64,000 nucleotides of DNA, taken from positions 2,914,001 to 2,978,000 of the forward strand of contig NZ_QTUC01000001.1 in assembly GCF_003386795.1 (NCBI RefSeq). The letters are read 5' to 3'. The notes under the pieces are model-generated. The model worked only from the letters and a program-made list of their open reading frames with translations. It was not told the origin of the DNA and made no database searches. Below are positions 34,564-42,918 of the stretch, piece after piece (position 1 is the first letter of the stretch; every line of letters begins with the position of its first letter). The stretch comes from Thermasporomyces composti. GTDB taxonomy: Bacteria > Actinomycetota > Actinomycetes > Propionibacteriales > Actinopolymorphaceae. The translations under genes and the position numbers were made by a program.

Positions 34564-34794
34564 CGTCCATGTCCGTCGCTGCCCTTGGACAAGCGAACAG
34601 GCCAGTACTTGGGGAGCCACGACGGGCAGTAGGAGACCCACGGGCGCTGGCCACGGTCTCCACGCCGAGCTCATCAGGCCCGCGCGAAAGGTGAAGCATT
34701 CGACACGTCAGATGGGATACCCGTATCCCTGCTTCAAGCCACCGAGAACGTTCGATGTTCGATCTCGCGTGCGAGTATGCCGATCTGAAGCGGC

Positions 34795-35172
34795 TTGGCG
34801 CAGCAACGTCGGGCCCCGGCACTCACAGAGCTGCTTCACCGTCACCCCGAGCGCTTCGGCACCGACGGCGAGGGGCGGCTGTTCCGCAGGATAAGCGGCG
34901 GTCCGCTGGACTCCAGCACCTACGAGCGAGTCTGGGCCAAAGTGCGTATGAAGGCCGTGACAGCGGAGCAAGTGAACTCACCACGCGCTATACGTCCCTA
35001 CGACCTACGGCATGCGGCCGTCTCGACATGACTCAACGCCGGTGTCGGCCCGGCCCAGGTTGCCGAGTGGGCGGGCCACAGCGTCAAGGTACTGCTCGAG
35101 ACGTACGCACACTGTCTCGATGGCCACGAGGCGCTCGCTCGGTCCACGGTTGATGCGACGCTCCGGCAGTCC
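34795..35172 (+). pseudogene. Tyrosine-type integrase remnant (nonsense mutation, N-terminus lost)
   Basis: One frame reads RPYDLRHAAVST, then a stop TGA (35029-35031), then LNAGVGPAQVAEWAGHSVKV and LLETYAHCLDGHEA. In actinobacterial integrases a Trp occupies the stop position (STWLNAG), so a TGG-to-TGA change disabled the gene. The Arg/His boxes (YDLRH, GHS) and the nucleophile Tyr (ETYAH) are recognisable. The N-terminal DNA-binding and core-binding domains are missing upstream of 34795. The 34564-34794 stretch shows no other gene. Confidence 0.85.
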
Positions 35173-35270
35173 ATGTCCGGAGGGAACTTTCCCAATTGGG
35201 TCACGCGAGCGCGAGCGTGCTGGCATGATCCGGTCAGCGTTGATCGCTGCTCAGTAGCCAAGTCTTTTTT

Positions 35271-35281
35271 GGGGGGGGGGG
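35271..35281 (+). promoter_or_regulatory. Homopolymer of 11 G serving as ribosome-binding site
   Basis: Six T (35265-35270) are followed by eleven G (35271-35281), then AC and the ATG at 35284. The G tract is the only purine-rich sequence in front of this gene, so it probably acts as the Shine-Dalgarno site. Tracts of this length slip during replication. Confidence 0.55.
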
Positions 35282-35283
35282 AC

Positions 35284-36243
35284 ATGTCGTCTGAGCCTGG
35301 TCTACCGTCACCTGTGCAGCCGTCAGGTCTACCCTTCCCTCCAGCCGTCCCGGGGAAGGGACGGGCGCGGCGGTCGTTCCAGGCACCGCGGCCGTTGTGG
35401 CTGTGGGCCGTCGGCTACGTGCTGGTCTTCTTCCTTGGGGTCGGTGCGGGCGCGAACGACACCTCGACGACGACCACCACAACCGCAGAGCCGGACCACA
35501 CTCCCACCGCGGCCGCCTCTACGACACCGACAGGCACGTCGACGCCGACTGTGGCCGCGACACGGTCTGCAGCGCCAGCCGCTGCCGCCACCGGTACCCA
35601 GACCCCGGAGGGGGAGTGGCTACCAGTCGTCGATGTCGTCGACGGAGACACGATCAAGGTGCGCCGCGGCGGGGAGGCCGTGACGCTCCGGCTGATCGGC
35701 ATGGACACTCCAGAGACGGTGCACCCCAACATGCCGGTGGAGTGCTACGGCCCCGAGGCCTCCAGGAAGGCGCACGAGCTGCTCGACGCAGCGTCGGTCC
35801 GGCTCGAGTTCGATCCGTCCCAGGGGCGGCTCGACAAGTACGGCAGGACCCTCGCGTATGTGTGGATGCGTGACGGGCGCCTGTTCAACGAGGTCATGAT
35901 CCGCCAGGGATTCGCAGAGGAGTACACCTACGACGCGGCGTACAAGTACCAGGCGAGGTTCCGCGCCGCTGAACAGGCTGCTCGAGCCGCCGGCGCGGGG
36001 CTCTGGGGTGCCTGCTCTACCAAGCCCACCACCAAGCCTGCTGAGCCCAAGCCCCAGCCGAAGCGTCCCAAGCCGCAGGAGCCGAAGAAGCAGCCGAAGA
36101 ACCCTGGCGGCGACCTCGACCCCAGGTTCAGCACCTGCAAGGAGGCCATCGCCCACGGCTACGGCCCGTACTACCGCGGCAAGGACCCGGAGTACGACTG
36201 GTACCGCGACGCCGACGGCGACGGGGTGGTGTGCGAGTCATGA
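35284..36243 (+). CDS. Membrane-anchored thermonuclease with excalibur domain
   Basis: A 319-residue protein. A single hydrophobic helix (LWLWAVGYVLVFFLGVGAG, residues ~39-57) follows a Pro-rich cytosolic start, then a Thr/Ala/Pro-rich linker. A staphylococcal-nuclease (TNase) domain spans residues ~108-245: VVDVVDGDTIKV, LRLIGMDTPET (catalytic Arg and metal-binding Asp) and DKYGRTLAYVW (second catalytic Arg). A Pro/Lys linker leads to an excalibur calcium-binding domain with DADGDGVVCES at the end. It is probably an exported nuclease. No other gene shares its strand within an operon spacing. Confidence 0.88.
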   Translation: MSSEPGLPSPVQPSGLPFPPAVPGKGRARRSFQAPRPLWLWAVGYVLVFFLGVGAGANDTSTTTTTTAEPDHTPTAAASTTPTGTSTPTVAATRSAAPAAAATGTQTPEGEWLPVVDVVDGDTIKVRRGGEAVTLRLIGMDTPETVHPNMPVECYGPEASRKAHELLDAASVRLEFDPSQGRLDKYGRTLAYVWMRDGRLFNEVMIRQGFAEEYTYDAAYKYQARFRAAEQAARAAGAGLWGACSTKPTTKPAEPKPQPKRPKPQEPKKQPKNPGGDLDPRFSTCKEAIAHGYGPYYRGKDPEYDWYRDADGDGVVCES

Positions 36244-36330
36244 CTGCGGCGCTCGCCGCTGCACATACTGCGGCGAGCGCCGGACCGCATTTCTTGTGTT
36301 CCGGGCAAGGCTGGCCTAGGGAAGGATTCG

Positions 36331-37770
36331 ATGCTTTGGAGGTGGATCAAGGCGGCACGGGAACGTCGCGCCATGAGGGAGTTCGTCGAGATGCTCGCAC
36401 CCGCGGTTCTGGTCTTTGGCGAGCCCATTGCACTGTCATATGCCGAGGCCGACGGGGATCCGGACACCCCAGCAGGCTGTTACCTCGTACTGACTATCAA
36501 TGACCTGTTCCTGATCCTTAGTGACGATATATGGCGGATCCCGATCGACGAGTTGATCTGTATTGGATCGCGGACCATCCTCTCGACTCAGCCGCTGAAT
36601 CTTGAGATCTGGTGGCGGCCAAGGGGCGAACCTTTTCGTGGACTGTCCTTTACCCTGCCAAGGGACCAACGCGCTCGCGACCTGGAGGAGAAGCTATACG
36701 ACCTCGTCGAGAAGAAGCGTCCAGACCTGAAACCAACGAGCGAGCCGCCGCCATATACCTTTACCGGCTTGGGAAGCCACCCGGTTCTCCGCAAGGAGGA
36801 ATCCAATCGGCGGCGCCCCGCCCCGGCCCGTGACGCCCACAGCGAGACTGTCAACGCAAGCAACGATATGCCCGAGGCACCGTCTCGGGATGCTGACGAG
36901 GCGCTCGCCACCGCACCGGAGTTGCGAGACTCGGGAACCACCGCGAGCACGACGAGGATTGACTCGCCGGTGCGGCCAGAGAGGGCTGGCCCAGGAGAGC
37001 CTGAGAGGCCCGCCAGCTCGCGAAAGACGGTCATCGACGAAGTGATCGCGGACGCGCCGGCGTTGAAGGGTCCGCCGAGCGAGCTCAGGTTGGCTGACAA
37101 AAAGCGGCTTATCGTGTCCTGGAACTTCGCGCTCACCGCTGGCGATGCGGGCCTGTGCGACGACGGGTTGCGGCTAGCGCTGACGCGGCTTACCCACACG
37201 CACACCTCGGCTCAGTGGTGGAATGACTCGTTCCGCGAGGGCACGGGGAAGTCTTTCCGTGATCTGGTGGACGCTCTCGAACCAGCCCTCACCTTTCATC
37301 TGCGCAGGATGACCGAGGTCGACCTGTCGAAGCACCTGGCGAACTGGCAGCCCAAGACCCGCAAAGAACGTGAAGTCATCGCTCACGACGCTACCGAGCG
37401 TTTCCGGCAAGCGATCGTCGCAGCCAGCTATGCCGGCGTAGACCGAGCACGGATCGTGTGGCTGGCCACCCAGCCTGTGACGCCGCTCGGCACAACCAAC
37501 CCCTACATCTTCGACAGGGCGGAGTGGGTTGAGCGTGTCCTCGACGAGAACGCCGCGCATGCCGAGCAGTGGTGGCGCAAGCTTGGCGAGCCAGACGAGT
37601 ACGACGCTCAGACATGGGTCGTGGACACCCATCGCATGGCCGTGCAGGCCAAGTTTGATGTCCTCTGGCCCCACAGCGTCTACGAGCGGAAGGAGGACGA
37701 GCAGAAGGAGGAGGTGCGTGACGCGAACAGCGAGACCGGGAACGACGACTCCGCACTGACGCTGTGGTGA
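36331..37770 (+). CDS. Hypothetical protein, 479 residues, family not recognised
   Basis: I do not recognise this protein. Residues ~1-125 look globular and beta-rich (PAGCYLVLTINDLFLILSDD, then RIPIDELICIG), reminiscent of PH-like lipid-binding folds, but this is only an impression. Residues ~135-255 are low-complexity and Pro/Glu/Arg-rich. Residues ~260-460 are mostly helical with many Trp. No membrane helix or signal is visible. It starts with ATG at 36331 inside the integrated element and ends in an acidic tail. Confidence 0.65.
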   Translation: MLWRWIKAARERRAMREFVEMLAPAVLVFGEPIALSYAEADGDPDTPAGCYLVLTINDLFLILSDDIWRIPIDELICIGSRTILSTQPLNLEIWWRPRGEPFRGLSFTLPRDQRARDLEEKLYDLVEKKRPDLKPTSEPPPYTFTGLGSHPVLRKEESNRRRPAPARDAHSETVNASNDMPEAPSRDADEALATAPELRDSGTTASTTRIDSPVRPERAGPGEPERPASSRKTVIDEVIADAPALKGPPSELRLADKKRLIVSWNFALTAGDAGLCDDGLRLALTRLTHTHTSAQWWNDSFREGTGKSFRDLVDALEPALTFHLRRMTEVDLSKHLANWQPKTRKEREVIAHDATERFRQAIVAASYAGVDRARIVWLATQPVTPLGTTNPYIFDRAEWVERVLDENAAHAEQWWRKLGEPDEYDAQTWVVDTHRMAVQAKFDVLWPHSVYERKEDEQKEEVRDANSETGNDDSALTLW

Positions 37771-37925
37771 ACGTCACCGCCACCTGCGGAAGCTGGCCAC
37801 GGAACCCTGCAGACGCGCCACGGTCGCGGGTGCAAACGCGCGGCCCGTGTTTGGACCACCATGTACCCCGCACGCCCTGATGCAGGGCGACGGCAACGCA
37901 GACAACACAGGGGGGAACCCACACC

Positions 37926-38669
37926 GTGAAACCGGCCCTGACCGCTGCCGCGATCGCGACGATCGCGGCCCTCACCCTCGCCGGCTGTGGCAACAATGCC
38001 GCCCCCACGGGCGGCGCCGGCGACCCGGCCGAGACCACTCCCGCCACCGGGAAACCGCAACCCAAACCGGAAGCGGAGTCCGCCGCCGAGAAGGGCAAGA
38101 TCCACGTCACCGCCGTGGGCTACGGCTACTCCGACGACTCGTGGGGCACCGCCGAGGCGGTGGCCATCGTCGCCAACCCCACCAAGCTCAAGGCCGTCGT
38201 CAACGTTGACTTCGCGTTCTACGACAAAGCTGGTGAGGTGCTCGGGCAGGAGACTGACACCGTCGTGCTCGCTGCCGGCCAAACCGCCGGCATCAGCACC
38301 CCGGTTGACGTCGGCGAGAACGCCCAGATCGGCAAGGTCACCGCGGAGGTCGACGTCAGCGAGAGCTTCCCTGACGACCACCCCAACTCGCGTTTGATCG
38401 CCTCAGACGTGCGCTACCTCGAGGACGAGGGCACCGCCAAGGTGGTTGGCAAGATGCGGAGCAACTTCCAGCAGGACATCCGTGACTACCGGCTCACCGC
38501 CGTCTGCTACGCCGGCGGCAAAATCGTCGGCGGCGGGTTCACCTACCAGGACGCCCTCCACCGCTCCGGCGCCGTGAAGGCGGTCGAGGTAGACAGCATC
38601 CTCACCACCACGAGGCCGGACCGGTGCGACCTGTACGGCACGGTGGACTACGCCACCACCGGCGAGTAG
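37926..38669 (+). CDS. Secreted lipoprotein with FxLYD-like domain
   Basis: A 247-residue lipoprotein: signal helix and lipobox LAGC at residues ~18-21, then a Pro/Glu/Ala linker. The region from ~60 to 160 (VAIVANPTKLKAVVNVDFAF, then QTDTVVL-like ETDTVVLAAGQTAG) resembles FxLYD domains of actinobacterial surface proteins. A second similar repeat may follow. GTG at 37926 has GGGGGGAA about 10 nt upstream. Function unknown; such genes are common cargo. Confidence 0.75.
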   Translation: MKPALTAAAIATIAALTLAGCGNNAAPTGGAGDPAETTPATGKPQPKPEAESAAEKGKIHVTAVGYGYSDDSWGTAEAVAIVANPTKLKAVVNVDFAFYDKAGEVLGQETDTVVLAAGQTAGISTPVDVGENAQIGKVTAEVDVSESFPDDHPNSRLIASDVRYLEDEGTAKVVGKMRSNFQQDIRDYRLTAVCYAGGKIVGGGFTYQDALHRSGAVKAVEVDSILTTTRPDRCDLYGTVDYATTGE

Positions 38670-38690
38670 CCAGCCGCCAGTGCAGCCACA

Positions 38691-38726
38691 CGGACCGCGC
38701 GCCTACCAGCCCGGGTGCGCGGTCCG
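38691..38726 (+). terminator. Terminator hairpin after the lipoprotein gene
   Basis: CGGACCGCGC (38691-38700) and GCGCGGTCCG (38717-38726) are a perfect 10-bp inverted repeat 22 nt behind the stop codon. Confidence 0.65.
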
Positions 38727-38887
38727 CGATTTCTCTCGTATCCCACGCAGTTTCGAAAGTTTCCTGCAGCGACCTGACAGATCGCCTGCGAACGACAACG
38801 CCGCCGAGCTCAGTCTCGTGTCAAATGTGTCCCAAGATCGGTCGGCCTGAGTGCAAGAGCCAGGTCAGAGCAGGTGACGCGGGTGCC

Positions 38888-38924
38888 CTGTAAAACCGTC
38901 GGCTCAGCCTACGCAGGTTCGAAT
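38888..38924 (+). repeat. Right attachment-site-like repeat (attR), partial tRNA-Tyr
   Basis: Perfect 37-bp copy of 32259-32295. The sequence after it diverges (TTCTGCGCCTTGCCA against CCTGCACCTGCCA), so no functional acceptor stem forms. Similarity resumes in the terminator and ~150 bp beyond, including AGCCTGCCCACGTAGGCGCC at 39046 against 32406. No gene is visible between 38727 and 39374. Confidence 0.8.
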
Positions 38925-38944
38925 TCTGCGCCTTGCCACACCAG

Positions 38945-38988
38945 GCGAACGCCCTCTGGCCTGCGAAAGCAAGGCGGAGGGCGTTCGC
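38945..38988 (+). terminator. Terminator hairpin next to the right att repeat
   Basis: GCGAACGCCCTC (38945-38956) and GAGGGCGTTCGC (38977-38988) form a perfect 12-bp stem with an inner imperfect extension. It corresponds in position to the hairpin behind the intact tRNA-Tyr. Confidence 0.7.
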
Positions 38989-39374
38989 ACGTCCGTCCGG
39001 CTCCACCCGGCTAGGACCGGGGACCCCACGGGCGCCTATGCCCAGAGCCTGCCCACGTAGGCGCCGGTCCTGAGCCGCGAGCGTGCGACCTAGCCCAAGA
39101 CGTGGCAGGAGATGTGGTTCGGCGTACAGGGGCTAACCCTCCACGCACTCGACCACACCCGTCCCGATCAGCTGCGTCAGAGCGGGCTGCTCAGAGAGCC
39201 GGATCCACCGCAGCGGTGCACCGGGCCAGGTTTTAGAGGGCGGCACGGATCAGATCGAGGATGCGCTGCTCGGCTGGTTCGCCCTGGCGGGTGGGGTCGC
39301 GAGGCCCGGCGCGAGGAAGGCTGCGCTGCCGACCACGAGCGAGCCGCGCGGCACGGTACGCCGACCGAGTGCTC

Positions 39375-41417
39375 TCACGCGTGGAATTCCATCTGCTTCA
39401 GCAGGGCGGCGAGGGTCGTCAGCCCGCTGGCGTCGGAGCGAGTGTTGGCCCCTCCGGTCCACGAACCGTCCTCGAGCTGGGTGGAGATCTTGGTCTCGAG
39501 GTACCCGAGGACCGCGTTGGTGTTGTCGAGTCCTCCGAGCGCTTTCGCCTGGTCCTCCCACAGCAGGAGCGACGGCCGGTCGACGTTCGTCATCCAGGTG
39601 TAGCCGTCACACGCCCGCTTCACCCAGGGATCACGGCCCCGCAGCTGTCCCCACGTGAGCAGACCGGTGTAGCAGATCTGCGCGTAGCCGGTCGGCTTGT
39701 ATGTCGGGGTGTACCAGGCGTACGCGATCGAGGCGTCCGGCTCGATGTGGGCGTACAGGTTGCGTGCCAGGGCGTCGCCGTACCTCAGGAGCTCCCGATC
39801 GCGGGTGGTCCGGAAGAGGGCGGCGATCAGCTCGAGCGACGAGCCGTCGATGTTCCAGATGTTCGTGGAGCGGCCGCCGTCCGCGTCGACCGGGTCGATC
39901 GTGCAGTACGGGATCGAGCCGCGGGTGTGGTCGTCGTCGAGCCACTGGAACCCGTGGCGGTCGTGCAGCAGGTAGTCGGTCGCGCGTTCGGCCGCCGCGA
40001 GGTACTCGGGCCGCCCGAGCGCCTCGTAGCCCTCGAGGAGGGCCTTCGCGGCGTTCGAGGTGATGATCGCGTACGGGGTCCCGGCCGGGTGGTTCTGCCC
40101 GTTCTCCGGATAGTGGCCGGCGTACGTGAAGTGTCCGCGGTCGCCGCCCCAGGCCCAGGGGAAGCCGAACCCTCCGTTGGACAGTTGGACGTCGACGAGC
40201 CAGTCGAGAGTGCGCACGGCGCGATCGCGGTACTGCGCCTCGCCCGTGACCTGCCACAACCGCAGGTTGCCGGTGGCGACGGCCGCGTTGCCCTGCGGAT
40301 CCGGCTGCGGGTCACCGGGCCACGTGGAGTGACCGATCAGCACACCGCCGTCGGGCGTACGACGGGTCTCGAGGTAGTCGCTCGCCTTCCGCGCCGCCGC
40401 GAGCGCCTGGGGTGCGAGCTGCCGTTCGGCCGCGTGGTCGGGCGTCGCGAAGCCGCCGGCTGCGACCCAGACGTCGTGATCCTGGTCGCCGTGGGCCTCG
40501 TGCACCGAGACGCTGACGAAGGCCTCGCGCGCAGGCGGGTGGAAGCGGAGGCCCGTGATCGTGAGACCGCCGTCCTCGTTCGCCGGGAGCGTGACGGCCT
40601 TCGCCTTCGCGTCCCAGCGGAACGCACCGCTCGACGACCAGCGCGCCGTGACCCCGCCTGGGCCCGCCATGCGACGCTCGTCGACGAACGTCAACACCGT
40701 GCCGAACGCCTCCACCCGATCGAACGCGACCGGGTCGTTCTGCGCCGCGACCCGTACGGTCAGGGTGTCGGTGGCCTTGCCCCGGGTGAGGTAGTCACCG
40801 CCCCAGATCGAGACCTTCCACCGGACGACGGACAGGGCGGCATCGTCGAAGAACGCCGTCCCGACGTTCGCGGCCGGGCAGTAGAAGAGCACGGTGGCGT
40901 GCGTCGCCTCGGCCGGTGCCTCGGCCTCGAGGGTCAGCTCCTGCCGGGTGCCGGTCGTGGAATTCGTCGCCGTACTCGCGGAGATCCGCCGGCGATCGGC
41001 GTTCCAGAACTCGAGGAGCAGCTGGGAAGAGCCGCTGACGTTATAGGAGAACGCGCTCGCCTGGTAGGAGAGGCCGGGGGTGACCGGGACGAACGCGCTG
41101 CGCAGGCCGGGGCCGACGGTGTTCGAAGGGTCCTCCAGCCGCACGCTGAACGCACCACCGTGGACCTGCTCGGTCGACGACTGCACCAGGCCCTGAGAGT
41201 CGGCGTTCCACAAGCTCCAGGCGGCGGGAAGGCCGTCGACGACGTCTTCGAGCCCCGGATTGGCCAGCAGGTTGTCGCTTGTGAGCTCGACGGGACCGGA
41301 CGCGGGATGCGGGTGTCCGCCCGCCAGAGCCGGTGCGGTCTGGACACCGAGCGCGCCCGCGACGGTCACCAGACCGCCGAGGCGCAGGACGTGACGACGC
41401 CGCATCTTCCCGTTCAT
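39375..41417 (-). CDS. Secreted carbohydrate-active enzyme with alpha/alpha-toroid domain
   Basis: A 680-residue exported protein. The N-terminus has a twin-arginine signal (RRRHVLRLGGLVTVAGALGV, then ALAGG). Residues ~45-190 look like a carbohydrate-binding beta-sandwich (NLLANPGLEDVVDGLPAAW start, typical of CBM4/9-like modules). From ~310 on, helices with SNGGFGFPWAWGG, TSNAAKALLEGYEALG and GGLDNTNAVLGYLE suggest an (alpha/alpha) toroid as in polysaccharide lyases or unsaturated glucuronyl hydrolases. Exact family unassigned. ATG at 41417 follows AGGGAGGG. The neighbouring glycan genes suggest it belongs to the same degradation programme. Confidence 0.7.
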   Translation of the reverse strand: MNGKMRRRHVLRLGGLVTVAGALGVQTAPALAGGHPHPASGPVELTSDNLLANPGLEDVVDGLPAAWSLWNADSQGLVQSSTEQVHGGAFSVRLEDPSNTVGPGLRSAFVPVTPGLSYQASAFSYNVSGSSQLLLEFWNADRRRISASTATNSTTGTRQELTLEAEAPAEATHATVLFYCPAANVGTAFFDDAALSVVRWKVSIWGGDYLTRGKATDTLTVRVAAQNDPVAFDRVEAFGTVLTFVDERRMAGPGGVTARWSSSGAFRWDAKAKAVTLPANEDGGLTITGLRFHPPAREAFVSVSVHEAHGDQDHDVWVAAGGFATPDHAAERQLAPQALAAARKASDYLETRRTPDGGVLIGHSTWPGDPQPDPQGNAAVATGNLRLWQVTGEAQYRDRAVRTLDWLVDVQLSNGGFGFPWAWGGDRGHFTYAGHYPENGQNHPAGTPYAIITSNAAKALLEGYEALGRPEYLAAAERATDYLLHDRHGFQWLDDDHTRGSIPYCTIDPVDADGGRSTNIWNIDGSSLELIAALFRTTRDRELLRYGDALARNLYAHIEPDASIAYAWYTPTYKPTGYAQICYTGLLTWGQLRGRDPWVKRACDGYTWMTNVDRPSLLLWEDQAKALGGLDNTNAVLGYLETKISTQLEDGSWTGGANTRSDASGLTTLAALLKQMEFHA

Positions 41418-41867
41418 CAAAGCCCTCCCTGGATCTGGCTGAGCCAAACCGCTGTCCCGGCCTGCCTGCCCGAAGCTAGAGAAGGTGTCCGGGAGGATCA
41501 ATGCACGGGCAGGTGGGAACCAGGTCCGAAAACGGTCAGGAGCGAAAAGCAAGTGCAAGAAGCGCAGGTGTCCGCCAGCGGGTGCGGCACCCTCTGCATC
41601 GACGTGTCGCCGAGACTGCTACGGCTCACTTGGTGAGCTTTGCGGCCGGTGTGCTCGTTTCGGTGTGATGCAAGCGCGAGTCCTGTGTCGTCAGCGGATT
41701 ACCATGCTGGAAAGGGGCACGCCGACTTCGTAACTCCTCTACACGTGTGACGAAAGGGCGTTCCTAGCGACCTGGCCGCTTACCCACCCAGCGTGACATG
41801 ACTAGTGTCCAGGTCCCGCGAACATAGCCATATGTTCTAAACCATTGTTGAAAATCTCTGTGGAGAG
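41418..41867. other. 450-bp non-coding stretch upstream of the toroid enzyme
   Basis: No convincing reading frame or RNA is visible. The only structure noted is a short inverted repeat, GCTCAC/GTGAGC, near 41625-41640. Confidence 0.4.
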
Positions 41868-42414
41868 CTAGGTAAGTCTGTCGGCCGACACCTCGGTCAT
41901 TGGCTCGTCTGAACCAATACGATGCTTTGCCAACTCTCCTTGTCGTTCCAGTAGCCTTCCGAATCCCACCATGCACGCTGCGTCACCGGCTTGGGCTCCG
42001 CGCTGCCACCACGTCTCCGCGGTTTCCTTGTCCCCCCGCTCGTACGACAACCATCCAAGGTTGAACATGGCAACGGTTTCGCCGGCGTCGACGGCCCGCT
42101 GCCACCACATTTCTGCGTCCGCCTCATCCCCCGTTCCTTCAGCAGAAGCCAAGATTGAACATTGCGAGGGTATTGCCGGCGTCGGCCGCGCGCTGGTGCC
42201 ATGACTCGGCACCTGCTCCATCCTTCCGTTCCTTCAATGTGTATCCCAGGTAGAACATGGCAGAGGTGTTGCCGGTGTCGGCGCGCCATGCTCCATCCCG
42301 TCGATGCCCATGTGACGGCCTGTGATCGCTGCCCACGGTAATCGAACGGCAGCCCTCACTGCCGATCCGCGAGCCTGTGGATAACGACCGACGGCGCGTC
42401 CACGAAGACGGCAT
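41868..42414 (-). pseudogene. Sel1/TPR-repeat protein pseudogene (one-base frameshift)
   Basis: Repeated units are recognisable: TGNTSAMFYLGYTLKERKDG, AGNTLAMFNLGF, AGETVAMFNLGWLSYERGDK and GDAACMVGFGRLLERQGELA, each with AExWxQRA in between. Near 42140 the frame breaks: TTC TGC TGA replaces what would read F-x-L-K-E-R if one base were restored, and the next frame continues with DEADAEMWWQRAVDAGE. The N-terminus is not recognisable. Such repeats mediate protein contacts. Confidence 0.7.
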
Positions 42415-42446
42415 GATCGGTCTGCGCGCTGGTCATGGGGGGTGTC

Positions 42447-42788
42447 ATGGTCACGTACGTCCTGGTCTCGGTGGTTGCCCTTCCCTTCCTCGCGTGGGCG
42501 CTGGTCTCACCGAGGGCCATGTGGTGGACGCTGCGCGCCTGGCAGTACAAGAACCCCGAGGCTCATGAGCCGAGTGAGACCGCCTACCGCTTCGAACGGT
42601 TCGGCGCCGCGTTCGCTCTGGTGTTTCTCGTCGGGTGTGGAATGATCGTCGCGGCGACGGAGGGCGACCGGGAGCGGACGCGCCAGTGGCGGGAGTACGA
42701 GGCGTGCCTCGAGGAGCGTGACGGCCGCGAGAGCTTGTTCACGCCAGAGGAGTGGTGTGAGATCTGGCACCCGCCGCCGGAGGAGTGA
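42447..42788 (+). CDS. Small membrane protein, DUF6199-like
   Basis: A 113-residue protein with an N-terminal helix (TYVLVSVVALPFLAWALVSP), the motif WWTLRAWQYKNPEAHEPSET, then a second helix (FGAAFALVFLVGCGMIVAA). This helix, WW-YKNP-EPS, helix layout matches DUF6199. The hydrophilic acidic tail contains two Cys. ATG at 42447 follows GGGGGGTGTC; ATG at 42435 is possible. A disrupted tandem copy follows directly. Function unknown. Confidence 0.65.
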   Translation: MVTYVLVSVVALPFLAWALVSPRAMWWTLRAWQYKNPEAHEPSETAYRFERFGAAFALVFLVGCGMIVAATEGDRERTRQWREYEACLEERDGRESLFTPEEWCEIWHPPPEE

Positions 42789-42918
42789 CCTTCAGTGAAC
42801 GAGACCGGTGGACGGGTCGAGACAGCTCACGATCCGTGGACGGCTGACTGTGATGGGCGTCCACGAAGCGCTCGTAGGTGTCGGTGAGAGAGTGCGCACG
42901 GAAAGGTACGGTCATCGG

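Larger units (their letters stand above)
32259..38924 (+). mobile_element. Decayed integrated element at the 3' half of tRNA-Tyr
   Basis: A 37-bp perfect direct repeat of the tRNA-Tyr 3' half (32259-32295 and 38888-38924) bounds 6.6 kb. Inside are a phage-type XRE regulator, an ImmA/IrrE peptidase, a PIN protein, a disabled tyrosine integrase, a thermonuclease, an unknown protein and a lipoprotein. This is the layout of a tRNA-targeted integrative element. The broken integrase and absence of replication or transfer genes suggest it can no longer move by itself. Confidence 0.75.

Noticed and set aside
34345-34674. A 109-codon minus-strand frame over the end of the PIN gene
   Set aside because: Antisense to the PIN-like gene and without start signal or similarity.
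38888-38960. A second functional tRNA-Tyr
   Set aside because: The 5' half, D-arm and a pairing acceptor strand are absent; only the 3' half is present, with substitutions.
39261-41636. A 791-codon plus-strand frame opposite the toroid enzyme
   Set aside because: The minus strand encodes an exported protein with a signal and recognisable helices; the plus frame is Val/Arg/Glu-rich without motifs.
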